Below the pieces are notes generated by a model, which did no database searches, was not told the origin of the DNA, and saw only the letters and a list, made by a program, of their open reading frames with translations. Positions 32,336 to 43,917 of a stretch of DNA of 64,000 nt are shown here, in pieces. The translations under genes and the position numbers were made by a program. This stretch comes from Plazaster borealis (Eukaryota > Echinodermata > Asteroidea > Forcipulatida > Labidiasteridae). The stretch lies in contig JAJGQC010000522.1 in NCBI GenBank assembly GCA_021014325.1, forward strand, positions 1 through 64,000, written 5' to 3'. Numbering within the stretch: position 1 is the stretch's first letter; each line of letters starts with the position of its first letter.

Positions 32336-35300
32336 CAGGCATGAGAATCTTCCGGATTTTTCCGGATTTCCGGATTTTTCACTTCAAAATATGTGGTCTC
32401 CGAGTTCAATGTGAATTTGAATTAAAAATCGGGGGGTAGGTCCGGATGGTGTAAGGTCAAATGTTGGAAAAATTAGTGGAAATTTACCTTTTGTCACCCG
32501 TAAAACTAGGTGTTTACGGCAAAATATTGTATTGAGAAAATGCGTCGTTGATGGTTGAATCATTGAGGAAGAAAATCGATTTTACTGTTGAGACGTTTGA
32601 AGTGTTACGCATGTATGGAGAATTTTGTCAAGAAGTACATGTACTGTACATGCAAAACGATTCGTTTACACACAGCGCGGGACGGTGTGCCTGTGTGTAC
32701 GATGCAGTCAGCGTATTGATCACAACCAAATTCTCACTACGTTCCGTAAGACTGTGAATAACAGTCCTACTTGTGTTTTGTGTGTGTGTGGTGCGCGCGA
32801 TGTATACACGATAATGCTAGCGTTGAACGTAGAAATGACTAACTGTCGAGTCTATGTGCTGCACAGCACACGTTGTATACACAGGCCGGCCGAGTCGAGT
32901 TTGTCGCAATCAAAATGGCGCTCAGCGTTACGTTTGTGCAACGTGAAGCCGCTGTGGATGTCAAGGAAATTGACATAACGATCAAGAATAAATGGAATTG
33001 GAATTGGTGTGACAAAGTCTTGTTTGCTGGTTCTCCTGACCAACATTTAACGGGCGATTGTTTTCGTAAACTTAATCAAGCTGGCGATGCATTTTGCGTG
33101 TATTGCCAAGCCACCATCAGATATGGAAGCTCGGGCTGGGCTGCCTTGCAGAAACACGCAACCAAGAGCGAACACAAACGCCGGTTAAGAGAGAGGCGAA
33201 CCAACTATCGGTTGCCAGTAGTAGAACATGGTAATTATGAGCTTCTATTACTATTCATTATATTTTAATAGTTAAGGTTTCGTCTTAATAATTAATAGTT
33301 TATCTGTGCATTTTTGTTTACTTGCTTGAGTTTACTGAATACTTGCTCTGGGTCCACAGTCATTTGATGACGAACGGTTTTTTGTTTATGTATATTGTTA
33401 TTGTTAATGTTATTGTTAATGTTATCGTATCCTCCACCCCAATTTATATAAATAATAATTTTCTCTTCATCTCTTCATAACTTACATGACTTACCCATTG
33501 TATGACAAAAACTCAACATAAACAATTACATATTCATTTGTTTGTTTAGTGTCTGAATTATTCGGATATGTGGTTGAAGATGTGCTGGGTTAATGTATCG
33601 ATGGGGTAGATCGTATTAGTAATCATATTGAGATGTACTTTCATGTGGGTTAACGTTAAATGTCAAACTGAAAGACAATTTTATTCAAAGGGAAGGTATA
33701 CGTTTGGTAATCACTCTTAAAAATGAATGGCAATAAAAACTTACTTGGTTAGAAGTACAACAGATTTCGATATTAAAAGCATTTTGAGAATCATTTCACT
33801 TCAAATTAATTTGGTTATGGAAAAAGCTATCAGTTTTTCTTCTTTACCCCTACCCTTGTTTCAGTTACTAAAGCTGTTATGAATATTAGTACGTTACATG
33901 TTGATTAATAATGGTTTCAAATATTTTTTTTTTCCACAGGTAAATCTTCGGTGAGCACCTCTCCATATGGTTTGAATCCTCTCCTTTTGCATCCTGGAGA
34001 CATTGGATTAGACACAAGAAATCCAACAGAGCCAGCAAAGCCTAGAGTTACAAGGGCGGACAGATTAGCAAAGGCACAGGTGATTATTCAGTAAGTTTTA
34101 ACACCCTTTACAGCATTTTGGTAATAACTGTTGAGGTTGAAAAACTTGTTCACATCATGTTGAATTTGTGTGTAGTAATTAATTATTAAAATGTTCTATG
34201 TTTTTCTGTTGTGGTTTTTATCAAAAGGCAATGATATTGGGTGTACTAGCTGAGCATAACCTCCCCTTCACAATGGCACCTGTCCTAATAAACACTGCTA
34301 AAGAGCTTGTGAAGGATAAGAAAGTCCTTGATGACCTCACGATGGACAGGACTACAGCTTCATACAAGATGCAGTATGGCTTAAAGAAAACTGTGATGGA
34401 GAAGACATTGCATAACATCAAGAATGGTTCATTCTCCCTTAACATAGATGAAGCCACCAGCAGTGGCAACAAGAAAGTGCTAGCCATACTCGTCAGCTAC
34501 TACTCAGAAGAAGACAAACGTGTCATCGTAGAGCACCTCCAATCAGTGGAACTGGTTACAGTAGTAAATTCAGAGTCACTCTACAATGTGCTGGTACAAA
34601 TTTTTGACGACCATGATATACCATGGAAGAATCTTGTATCTCTTCTAATGGATTCCTGTGCAGTAATGCGTGGAGACAAGACAGGATTAGAGAAGCGTAT
34701 TCGGGACAGTAAGGCATCCCATCTGGTGGACATAGATGGAGACATATGTCATCACATCCACAACGCGACAAAGAAGTTTTGCCAGCCATTTGATAAGTTT
34801 GTGGAGAGGTTATTCAGTGATCTGCATAACGATTTCAAATGGTCACCTGATTTGAAAGAGGCACTGAGGGAAATCTGTGAGATGATTGGATTATCATTTA
34901 CTATGCCTGAGCGATTCATAGAGCACAGATGGTTATCATGCTATGATGTGGCTGTGTCTACATTGCGATTGATCGATGCCTATCAACTGTTCTACTATGG
35001 CTTTCTTCCACCTGCAAATAAGTTGGTATATCAGGCAGTGGTCCTTCAAATCGTACGCAAACATGGCTTGGACACAACAAAAAGAGACAGAATAAAAAGT
35101 ATTCAGCGGATGCTGTCGACAAAGAATCTCACAGCAAGGCAGAGATAGGAAGAAGAGGATAGTAGAGAAGTTTTTTTATAACTCGCACAAGACATTGTTG
35201 ACCCTCCATCTCTACAAGTCTGTTCTACCACAACTGAAGTCATATGTCTGCTTGTTTCAGACAAAAGTTCCATTGATCTTCAAGGCACACGATGAGCAGG

Positions 35301-37367
35301 AGAAGCTATTCAAGGGCTTCCTGTCCTGCTATATAAAGCAGGAATTCCTGTTGAACTTGAATGCACATGCACTAAAGAAGTTCAAGCTTGATGATCCATC
35401 CAAGTATCTTTCCAGTGGAGATGTTTTTGTTGGATCGGGTGTGGCAAAGATTGCCAAAGCAAGAGGTCCAAAGGACCAAATTATTCTGACATTCATGGAA
35501 GCCACATGTGATGCCTACAAGGCATGTGGAATATATCTGCAAGTGAAGTTGCCACTGACCAACCCGTGTCTACAGGCTTTATCAGCCATTGATCCTGCGG
35601 CCCGTGGCCATAGCCTAACTTGTCGTCTTTTGAAGAAACTAAAGACTGAAATTCCTGCATGCCTTTCAGAGGAAGAGGAAGAGCAGTATGAGCTGCAGGT
35701 GCAGAACTTCCAGACTGATAGGATGCTTCCAGCGTATAATGATGGTGCTAGGGCAGATGTGTGGTACGCTGATGTTTTCATGAAGTATCCAACCTTCGGG
35801 AAAGTTGTCAAGGCTTGTTTGTCAATTTTTCACGGCCCACAGGTCGAAAGCAGCTTCGGTGTGATGGGGCATATCCTTGACCCCAAATCTTGCAGGATGA
35901 ATATACCCACCTTTTCCTCAATCCAAACAGTGAAATATCACATGCTGGCACAGGATCAGGATGCATTGACAGCATTTCAAACATCTTCACATCTTACTCA
36001 AAACATGCGTGGTGCAGCTGCTGCATACAAAGCTGTGCTTGCAGCAAACAGAAAGAAAGTTGTTCCTCCTGTTACAACAAAGGCTGCCTTCAAGAGGAAG
36101 GCCCGTGATGATGATAAAGTAGGCAGATTGGCATTTGAGGCCAAGCAGAGAAAGATGGTCAGAAAGAAAGCTTTGGAAGCTCTTTCAAATAAAAAGAAAT
36201 CACTAGGAAGGAGACCATAATTTATTTTAGATGAACTGCCTCTAATTTAATAATCAACTATGTAACAGGAGGCAGCCTTTGTTGTAACGGGAGGAACAGC
36301 TTTCTTTCTACCAATCCATAACGAAAGTTTTTGACTGAATTTGTTGCATTTATCAGTCAAGTGACTTCATATTGGTGTTGCATTTTGTTGTAGTCACCAC
36401 TACACTTATGTGCATACTGTTGCATTTAGCAGGGCAAACCCCTTGCTCAGTCCTTACACAAACAACATGCCTGCACAATGCAACAATCGTTGCATTTTGT
36501 TGCATTTGACATGGTTCTCATTTCAACTGTGTTGCATTCTGTTGTATTTGGCAGGGTATGTAGAGGGACCCTGATGGGGGTTGGTTAGGGTTAAAACACT
36601 GATCAGCCAGACTTACTATTAAATCCTGTATTCTGCTGACTAAAAAGATGATATTCAAAAGTAGATTCAATTTCATTTCCTTGGTTAATTTAGTAAATTA
36701 TAATTACTAAATTAGAAAAAAGGGACTGCGATTAACTCAAGTCCAACGCATAAGTTTATCACAAAGTACAGTAAAGTAGCCTGGTATTGTCCTTTTTCCA
36801 TGTTTTTGTCCCTTTTTTGCAATTTGTTTGTGAGTGTATATTGTATGAAATAGTTTAAAAAGTGCTTGCACTTTCAAAGAAAAAAAGGTGCTTTTTCTTT
36901 CATTATTTTCTCCCAACTCTTGAGAATTTTATTACCAATAGTGAAATTGCTGTCTTCCTGTAAGTTACAAAACGGTGCTGAAGCAATGTTACATATTGTA
37001 TGTGTCATGACTTGACCTAAAGTATTGGTAAGCGTAATAAAAACAAAGCCCTTGAAAGGATTCAACATTGTTGCAATTGGAACTTTTATTAAGTTTTTAA
37101 CGAACTATACATTGGACAGATAATGTTGTACTGCATTATATGTATTACTTTTATAAACATTTCAGATGAATTTAAAGGGTAAAAAATGTCTCTGAAATGG
37201 CCTAGATTGCACCAGAGAGCATCTACGACCTAAAAAAATTTCGGGGCCCTAAGGCGGGCCCCGAACCCCACGCCGTAATGGCTTCGCGCTTCGCGCTCGC
37301 AATTTAGGTTTTATTAACCACCAATTTATTTTCCTTCTTTTTTTCTGAAACTCCATTCTCATGCCTG
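32336..37367 (+). mobile_element. hAT-like DNA transposon with TIRs and CATATT duplication
   Basis: Left end CAGGCATGAGAAT (32336-32348), right end ATTCTCATGCCTG (37355-37367): a 13-bp perfect inverted repeat. CATATT flanks both sides (32330-32335 and 37368-37373). Removing the element with one CATATT rejoins an Ngaro RT frame (TDGF-HIGYLGP). It is 5,032 bp with one gene, a BED-type finger followed by a hAT-like transposase. A 6-bp duplication is shorter than the 8 bp usual for hAT. Confidence 0.9.
32915..36220 (+). pseudogene. hAT-like transposase, three exons, one frameshift
   Basis: Exon 1 (32915-33230) starts ATGGCGCTCAG and carries a BED-type finger: FCVYCQATIRYGSSGWAALQKHATKSEH. Exon 2 is 33940-34079 (donor CAG|GTGATT, which keeps phase). 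Exon 3 starts at 34228 and holds the transposase core, including LNIDEATSSGNKK, LLMDSCAVMRGDK and EHRWLSCYD, then a hAT-dimerisation-like block near 35,810-35,870 (ACLSIFHGPQVESSFGVMG) and a basic tail. One base lost or gained near 35,140 is the only break; beyond it the frame runs to 36,220. This is a hAT-superfamily relative by layout; family assignment is tentative. Confidence 0.82.
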
Positions 37368-37373
37368 CATATT

Positions 37374-38840
37374 GGTTATTTAGGTCCACGGGTGTGTAGG
37401 GATTCAGTTTGTTTACCGTCTGCCGCACAGCAACCGTAAATTGTGCGTGAAAAACTCGCTAGAGAAATAAGTTTAGGCTGTATTGCAGGCCCATTTGCTA
37501 CTCGTCCTTTGCCTAACCTCCAGTGTTCGCCGATTGGTCTTGTCCCCAAGCAAGAGCCAGGTGCATTTCGGCTTATTCATCATTTATTCCACCCCAAAAT
37601 AGGTGGGTCAATTAATGAATTTATTCCGCGTGATCAATGTGTTGTACATTATGCTTCCTTTGACACAGCGGTTGATCTTGTCATGTATGCGGGTAAGGGT
37701 GCTTGGCTGGCGAAATCGGACATTAAGTCCGCATTCAGACTGCTCCCCGTTCACCCTGAGGATTATGATTTGTTGGGTTTCACTTTTGATGGGTTATTTT
37801 ATTATGACAAATGCTTGCCTATGGGCTGTTCTATTTCATGTTCCCTGTTTGAATTGTTCAGTACATTTTTAGAATTTCAGGTCAAGCAGGTTATTCAATC
37901 ACAGTTTGTTACTCATTATTTAGATGTTTTTTTGTTTATTGGAACCTCCTTTCAGTCTTCTGGGGCACTTTCAGCCTTTACAGATATATGTGAGAGGTTG
38001 GGCGTGCCTCTATCTAGCACAGGAAAAGACTGTTGGTCCAGTTCAAGTTATTACTTATCTGGGCTTAGAGATTGACACTGTTTCCCAGCAAGTTAGGGTG
38101 CCTTAAGTGAAAATCCGCGCACTGTGCAGCAAAATTCATGCAGCACAGGGTAGTAATAAAATTTCCCTTGTTGAACTGCAATCACTTGTTGGTTCCTTGA
38201 ACTTTGTTTGCAAGGCTTTGTCTCCTGGTAGGGCCTTTTTGAGAAGACTAATTGCTCTCCCGGGGTCTAACTAGGCCTCACCACAAGGTGCGTATGTCAA
38301 AAGGGGCGAAGCTGGACTTGCATATGTGGTTGGAGTTCTTTGACCACTTCAATGGTGTGTCCCCCATTTCGGCCTGTGCGTGGGATGATTCAGTAGAGTT
38401 GTATACGGACGCAGCTGCCTCTGTAGGGTACGGTGCCTTTTTTCAGGGCAAGTGAATGCAAGGTCGGTGGCCTTCATGCATACTCCAGCGGCAGCCTTCC
38501 ATTGCATTTCTCGAATTTTTTCCCTTGCTGGTTGCTGTGTTGTGTTGGGGTCCCTTGCTGTCCAATCGGCGGGTCCGATTCCGCTCTGATAATTTTGCAG
38601 TGGTTCATATAATCAACAGCCAAACATCACAGTGTGAGTGGATCATGCATCTGGTGAGATTGTTTGTGTTGCATTGCCTGAGGTACAATATTGTTTTTAA
38701 GGCAGTGCATATCCCTTGGGTTTGTAATGAATTAGCTGATTCTTCGTTTTCAGATGGATCGATTTCGGGCTGCAGCTCCGAATGCCGATTGGGTGATGAC
38801 ACCAATTCCATCTCTTCCAATCGTCTGGTAGTGGGTGAGA
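37374..38840 (+). pseudogene. Reverse transcriptase and RNase H of the Ngaro-like element
   Basis: RT words include SPIGLVPKQEPGAFRLIHHL, WLAKSDIKSAFRLLPVHPED and YDKCLPMGCSISCSLFE, typical of DIRS/Ngaro. The catalytic box reads HYLDVFLF where the family has LDDF, so the second Asp is lost. Frame changes near 37,435, 37,940-38,030 and 38,275 and a stop at 38,103 follow. RNase H is seen as LYTDAAASVGYGAFFQGKW-like and RFRSDNFAVVHIIN. Confidence 0.85.
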
Positions 38841-39240
38841 TATCTAGATTGTTGTCCATTGCTTTTTCCAAGTATTCTTACAAAACTTACTCCACTGGTT
38901 GGAATGCTTTCTGTGAATTCACGGGGCAAGGGTCAACGGCTCCCACTCTGCCTGTTACTTCTGCAATGGTTAGAGCATTTATTGCTTGGCTTTCTCTCAA
39001 GGGTTGCGCATCAACAACTATAGCCACTTATGTAGCTGGGGTAGGGTTTTATCATAAGTTTCACAATTATTCTGACCCAACAAAGGATTTTTTGGTTTCT
39101 AAATTACTGGAGGGTGTCATCGGGATCGTCGATTGATTGATACTCGGGCTCCAATTACAGTACCAATTCTCATTACTATTTTAGGGGCTTTACCTCATGT
39201 TTGTGATTCACGCTTTGAGGAGCTGCTGAGGAGCAGCACT
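38841..39240 (+). pseudogene. Tyrosine recombinase, N-terminal part only
   Basis: The core-binding, SAM-like half is present: KYSYKTYSTGWNAFCEF and VRAFIAWLSLKGCASTTIATY. In shifted frame it continues DTRAPITVPILITILGALP to about 39,220. The catalytic half (Arg-His-Arg-Tyr) that should follow is missing; the sequence jumps to hydrolase-like coding. A deletion of several hundred bases is the simplest reading. Confidence 0.75.
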
Positions 39241-39432
39241 GAAAAAGATTAATCGGTGGATGCGCAACTGCTGCCAGCGACATGGGTTCATGATTTTGCG
39301 ACATCCGCAGTTTAAGTGGATGGAGTTGTCTTTGTATAGGTTTGATGGTGTCCATCTTTCTGAGGCTGGCAATGCCCTGTTTTGTGACAATTTCGCTGCC
39401 TGCATCAATAATCTTTCAATGGGAATTTGGTA
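39241..39432 (+). pseudogene. SGNH-hydrolase-like C-terminus of the Ngaro-like element
   Basis: Encodes INRWMRNCCQRHGFMILRHP and FDGVHLSEAGNALFCDNF, with the D-x-x-H (DGVH) catalytic pair of SGNH/GDSL esterases. Such a domain is known as an accessory frame in some Ngaro and CR1 elements. Only the last 60 residues remain. Confidence 0.65.
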
Positions 39433-40000
39433 ATTTTCTGTTTTGGGGTACTGTCACTTTTCTTGGGGCGTGCGTTGCACGTTTGGCCATTTTTTGCAGA
39501 AAATGACAGAAAAATAGCAAAGGTCTTATAATTTCATTTGTAGGTAACATTGTATCACGTAATTTCTAGTTGTAATGGCCAAGGTTATGTAACTTTTCTT
39601 ACGATAGTGCCATCCGTGTTTCGGTCGGGCTATCTTACCTGTCCCCCTCGTTTTCCAACTTGGGGAATTTCTGATGTGTTATTAGGACTGGGATACACTT
39701 CTCTCTTTTTATCGTTTATAATTAATGGTAAAGTTAGATTTAGGGTGCCTGGCGGTTTCGCCGGAGCCATTCTTCCCCCTCGTTTCCCAACTTGGGGAAT
39801 AGCATTTTTGGGTAGAATTTGTTTAATACTTTATTGATAGTTGCACAGTGTGCATCGGTGAATGGTTCAGGCAAGGTGCGTGACATATTTTTGAACTGTA
39901 TTGGGGTCACTAGACCCCCACAATGTTCATGTGTGTATACACCTGAGCGTGGTTGTCCTAGCTCAGCTGTGTTTATGTTGTAAGGATTCGGTACCCCCCC

Positions 40001-40190
40001 TTGGTGTGGCCACTTTGGTAAAAGGGCGTGATTGTCCTTGGTGTGGTCACTTTGGTGAGGGCATGGTAATCCTTTGTGTGGCCACTTTGGTAAAAGGGCT
40101 CGGTATAGTCCTTGGTGTGGTCACTTATGTTGGTCAGTCCTTGGGGTGGCCACTTTGGTAAGGGCGTGATAGTCCTTGGTGTGGCCACTG
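40001..40190. repeat. Minisatellite of TTGGTGTGGCCACTTTGGTA units
   Basis: Five to six imperfect units of about 35-40 bp containing GGTGTGG(C/T)CACTTTGGT and GGGCGTGAT. It lies just downstream of the Ngaro-like coding region. Confidence 0.8.
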
Positions 40191-41070
40191 GTATGTTATT
40201 GTTTATGGTTGTCCATCGGTTACATGTATGTTTTGTTCGTCTGTCTAAGCCGGTTTGCCCTATGTCCAGTATCCGGCTCCTTGCCATTTTACAAATTGTT
40301 GTTTTATATAGTGTTATTACTTGGCATTTAATTGCAGGTATTAATAGCACTTAAATAAATTGCAGTGTCAAGCTGTGGCGGAAAATCACATATTATTGGC
40401 TAAGCTATTTCATTTTATTGTCGTCTGAGTATAATGCCTGTCAATTAAAAATTGCACTATTCATACTCTTAAAAATCAGATGCTTTACATTGAATCCAGA
40501 CTGCTTATACTTTTACTAGGCCTTAGGGACACCTGTAAATTTTGAAATTATCCAACTTCAATGCATTTGACAAATTCCAAGGGAATTTGAGGTATTGAAA
40601 CTGCAATTTGTCACTCCAAAGGTCAAAAGCTGCCCACTTGGATACATCCAAGTGAGCAGCTTTTGATCTTTACCAGTTTGGAGAATTCCATTTGGGATTT
40701 TGGGGTTTGGGGGTGTTTTTTTTGTTGTTGTTTTTTTAAATTTTTTAGAGCTTGTCAATAGCTTCAAAATTGCACCAGAATCAGCCCTCAAGGTTCTCTA
40801 CTTTCTGATATTTTGTTTTGTTATATATTTAAAATTTAAGGGTTTGCTCACTAGCTCAAAGTTTGTTAGTGTGTACCTTACTAGTTAAGAAGCCTAGAAA
40901 CCCGTAAATTTTGAAACAAATCTGAGTGGTCAATGAAATGACCCTATATACTGCCCTGACTGATGGCAGTAGTTTTTAATCTAAAATTCCTATACATGTA
41001 CACTGTAAGTATGGTCATTAGGAGTACCCTAAGTTATCAACCACAAGGGGAACTGACTGGGTAAATTTAT
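40191..41070. other. No gene seen
   Basis: AT-rich DNA. A local inverted repeat pairs GGTCAAAAGCTGCCCACTTG with CAAGTGAGCAGCTTTTGATC at 40,620-40,670 (about 20-bp arms, short loop). T-runs near 40,715-40,745. Nothing else supported. Confidence 0.5.
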
Positions 41071-41380
41071 AAATGATTTGGGGGTTGAACAAAGAAAAAA
41101 TTACTACAGCGGGATTTGAACCATCTACCTCCAGTTTAACGTTTAAGGTGATTCCCTGGCTGCCACTTCCCAGATTGTATCGTAAATTTGGGTGTGATGT
41201 TTAGCTACATGGTAGCTAACAGTTGATATCTTCTGACTGGCATCCTTGAGCAAAATAGGGAGAACGCCAACATACGGCTAGATAGCTCAGTTGGTAGAGC
41301 ACCGGCACATTAAACCAGAGGATGTTGGTTAAAATCCTGCTCTATATTCAATTTTTTTTTGTTCAACTCCCAATTCATTT
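41071..41380. repeat. Foldback repeat with two opposed tRNA-like ends
   Basis: AAATGATTTGGGGGTTGAAC at the left is mirrored by GTTCAACTCCCAATTCATTT at the right. Just inside, the left arm has GGGATTTGAACC (a B-box on the minus strand) and the right arm has TAGCTCAGTTGGTAGAGC (A-box) and GGTTAAAATCC (B-box) on the plus strand. It looks like two tRNA-derived SINE heads in inverted orientation. Confidence 0.7.
41276..41346 (+). other. tRNA-like sequence, probably SINE-derived
   Basis: GGCTAGATAGCTCAGTTGG, TAGAGCACCGGC, a 7-base loop, then GGTTAAAATCC and TGCTCTA. A- and B-box spacing fits a tRNA, but the acceptor stem does not pair well, the B-box is changed (GGTTAAAAT for GGTTCAAAT), and the copy sits in a foldback repeat. 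I do not call it a functional tRNA gene. Confidence 0.55.
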
Positions 41381-43025
41381 TTGAAATTAGTTGAAGTAGT
41401 GTTTTTTGTTTTCATGAACATTTTACATAATTTGTATAAAAATGTTATTATGTACCTTAGTTTCAAAGGTATATCAATTCAATTTTCGGGATTTGTTATC
41501 ACTCTTTTCTTGAATCTGTATGTGACAAGCAAGAAAAACCATATTTGTTATGTTTCTTCAGACTTAATACATTCATTTATTCATCCATCTCAACCCTGGA
41601 TTGAGCGCCCCCTATTCTAGCGGCAGAATGAATTTTAATTTTATCCATTTGGATCATTCCACTCTTTGATGTCGGGAGAAGAACACGTCTTTACACATGT
41701 AATTGTTACTTCTCAGACAGATATGATCTTTACCCAATTTATTTGGTATTTCTCTTTTATCATAAATAGCATTTACTTAAACAATCCATTGCATTTACAT
41801 TTATGTTACACCTTTGATAAGATTAATAGCCATTTTTAATGTTGTTTGCCGAGATTCCAAAGAGATTCCAAGGAGATTTGTCAATTGAGTCCTGCCCTTA
41901 TGTAGGACTCGGTTTAATCAATGCTCTCATCATTTATTATCCAGAAGTTTGGATTATTTGAAAGAGAAAGTGAAGCTCTTTGTTATACTTCTTGCAATGT
42001 ATTTTGTACAATTTCCGCTAGATATTTCTTAAAGTATGCGTTTTCCAAGATGGCAGACGCAATAAAGGTTTTGGCGGAAACTGCCAGGAGATGATTTATT
42101 TTATATTGTTTATACCTTTAATGTTGCCATCCAACTACAATCGTTATTAATAACCTTAGTTGGTAACCTTTTTGACATATTTAGACCTTTTCTAGCAATA
42201 TGTCATTTTCTAACTGCCAATTCCGGGGCCGAGAGAAACCAGCCCCGTAGCTATTTTTGAATTGTTAAATATGCCTTTAAACAATTTGTAGAAATAGCTA
42301 CTGTATCTTTTAACGTTTAATATATTACAATATTATTAATTACTGATAATTCCACTCTTCGGGAGAAGAACACGTCTTCATATGTAATTGTTATTTCTCC
42401 GACAGATTTGTGATTTGAGAGAATAAATCTTCAGACAGACAAAAAAGTCGTTTCTGCAATAATTATATTTAACCTCGGTCACATATGGTGGAAGATCCGG
42501 CTTTTGCGGAATATCTACAACTTTGATGCACTATACCTACTTATTTGATTGATGTAGAAGATAGCCGTTTTGATGTTCTAATAAGAGATATCCCCACTAG
42601 TCTACATACTTTACAACTCCAGCAGTAATTGCTCTATAGCAGCCCTCATCAGATAAAATAAACTACCCCACTACCTCAACTTTGACATAACCGGTACTCA
42701 TCATAAGACAAGACGATTTCTCTACCTGGGCTGAGACGCCATGGAGCCCAAGGAAGCCGAGACCCAGGCCCCTGATTCAAGCACTACAACCTGCCCTGTA
42801 CAGATAGTCCAGTTACCAGTAGCTACAACTGCTTCCCTGTACAATAAAAACCTGATCGTTTTTCAACAAATTATAGCTGTTGACGATCACTATTGACAGC
42901 CACCTAATACACAAACATCTGGCTAGAATGCTGGAATTTCTTCGACTCATAAAACCAGGTCCACACCAAAATACAGACCTTCTTTGCTTGTGTCTGTAGT
43001 GAATCTCACACTGTCTGTAATGTTT
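41381..43025. other. No gene seen
   Basis: AT-rich sequence. The motif GAGAAGAACACGTCTT(T/C) followed by ACA(C)ATGTAATTGTTA(C/T)TTCTC occurs twice (about 41,667 and 42,362), so a dispersed repeat is present in two diverged copies. No coding signal. Confidence 0.5.
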
Positions 43026-43165
43026 ACACCCCTATGTTCCGACACCCCTATGTTCCGACACCCCTATGTTCCGACAACCCTGGTGTATTTTCCTATTCCT
43101 AACCCTAACCCTAACCCTAACCCTATGTAAATCATGAGGGGATTGTCGGAACATAGGGGTGTCGG
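43026..43165. repeat. Foldback with interstitial telomere-type (CCCTAA)n
   Basis: Three tandem ACACCCCTATGTTCCG units on the left (43026-43076) face TGTCGGAACATAGGGGTGTCGG on the right (43144-43165). Between them is TCCTATTCC and then about four and a half CCTAAC units (43098-43126), the metazoan telomere repeat. Noncoding. Confidence 0.85.
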
Positions 43166-43917
43166 AATATAGAGCAGTCCCCGTCTGTAATGACTGCATG
43201 ACTACATAAATACAAATCTTTCTGGAGTATACTCAATGTACATGAGCAGGAAGCGCCCATTCCCCCACCCCCATCCTTTTGTTTATGAAAATACTTCATG
43301 AGGATTCATCTTAGACCAATCACAAACAAGTGTTTTTCCAGGAGGCATTTCAAGTTGTGCAGATGCTAGTCATCACAATAAAAAGATTTATAAAAATAAA
43401 GTTGTCTTTGATATTACCTTCAAATGTGCTTGACTTTCCTCCCTGTACAGACTGGTGGAAAATAGAAAGGCCAGTTTATTATTATGTACAAATAGGTTCC
43501 TAAACATGTCAAATTGTGTGCCTGAATATTGGATACATATTCAGACATTTACATGCAAATTTCTATAATATGCTTAGGCTCAAGTTGGAATGCTGCATTT
43601 TCCAAATGCCTTTAATAACTACTAAAAAAACCCATAAACCCACCCCCTCCAAAAAAAAACAAAACAAAAATTTAAACAATAATGAATTTACAATATTCAA
43701 AAATAAAGCAAGACGACAATGCTTTAAATTTTTTACAATATTCAAAAATAAAGCAAGCCGACAATGCTTCAAATTTACACTAACATTCTCTGAAGAAATA
43801 TCATAACAAAAACCCATACAATTGCTCAAATGTTGTCTGCAAGTATGACAGCAAGGGTCAAGGAAGTGTCTACATTGCTTCAAATCAGAAGGTGTTAAAA
43901 ATATATCTGAATCTTAC

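Larger units (their letters stand above)
32204..40190 (+). mobile_element. Ngaro/DIRS-like tyrosine-recombinase retrotransposon, nested and decayed
   Basis: The RT frame begins near 32,204 (PIKLFVVRDWLERYPDKK), is cut at CATATT by a hAT-like element (32336-37367), and resumes at 37,374. RT, RNase H, the N-terminal part of a tyrosine recombinase and an SGNH-hydrolase-like C-terminus follow in Ngaro order. Downstream lie the duplicated CCCCCTCGTTTTCCAACTTG words (about 39,645 and 39,778) and a minisatellite, which may be its terminal repeats. Both outer ends are approximate. Confidence 0.75.

Noticed and set aside
35515..35811. 98-codon minus-strand frame
   Set aside because: Antisense to the well-supported hAT-like transposase.
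37230..37310. GC-rich palindromic GGGGCCCTAAGGCGGGCCCC as a regulatory site or CpG island
   Set aside because: Too short, and it is near the 3' end of the hAT-like element, so subterminal element sequence is the simpler reading.
41276..41346. A functional tRNA gene
   Set aside because: Weak acceptor stem, altered B-box, and location inside a foldback repeat with a second tRNA-like arm.
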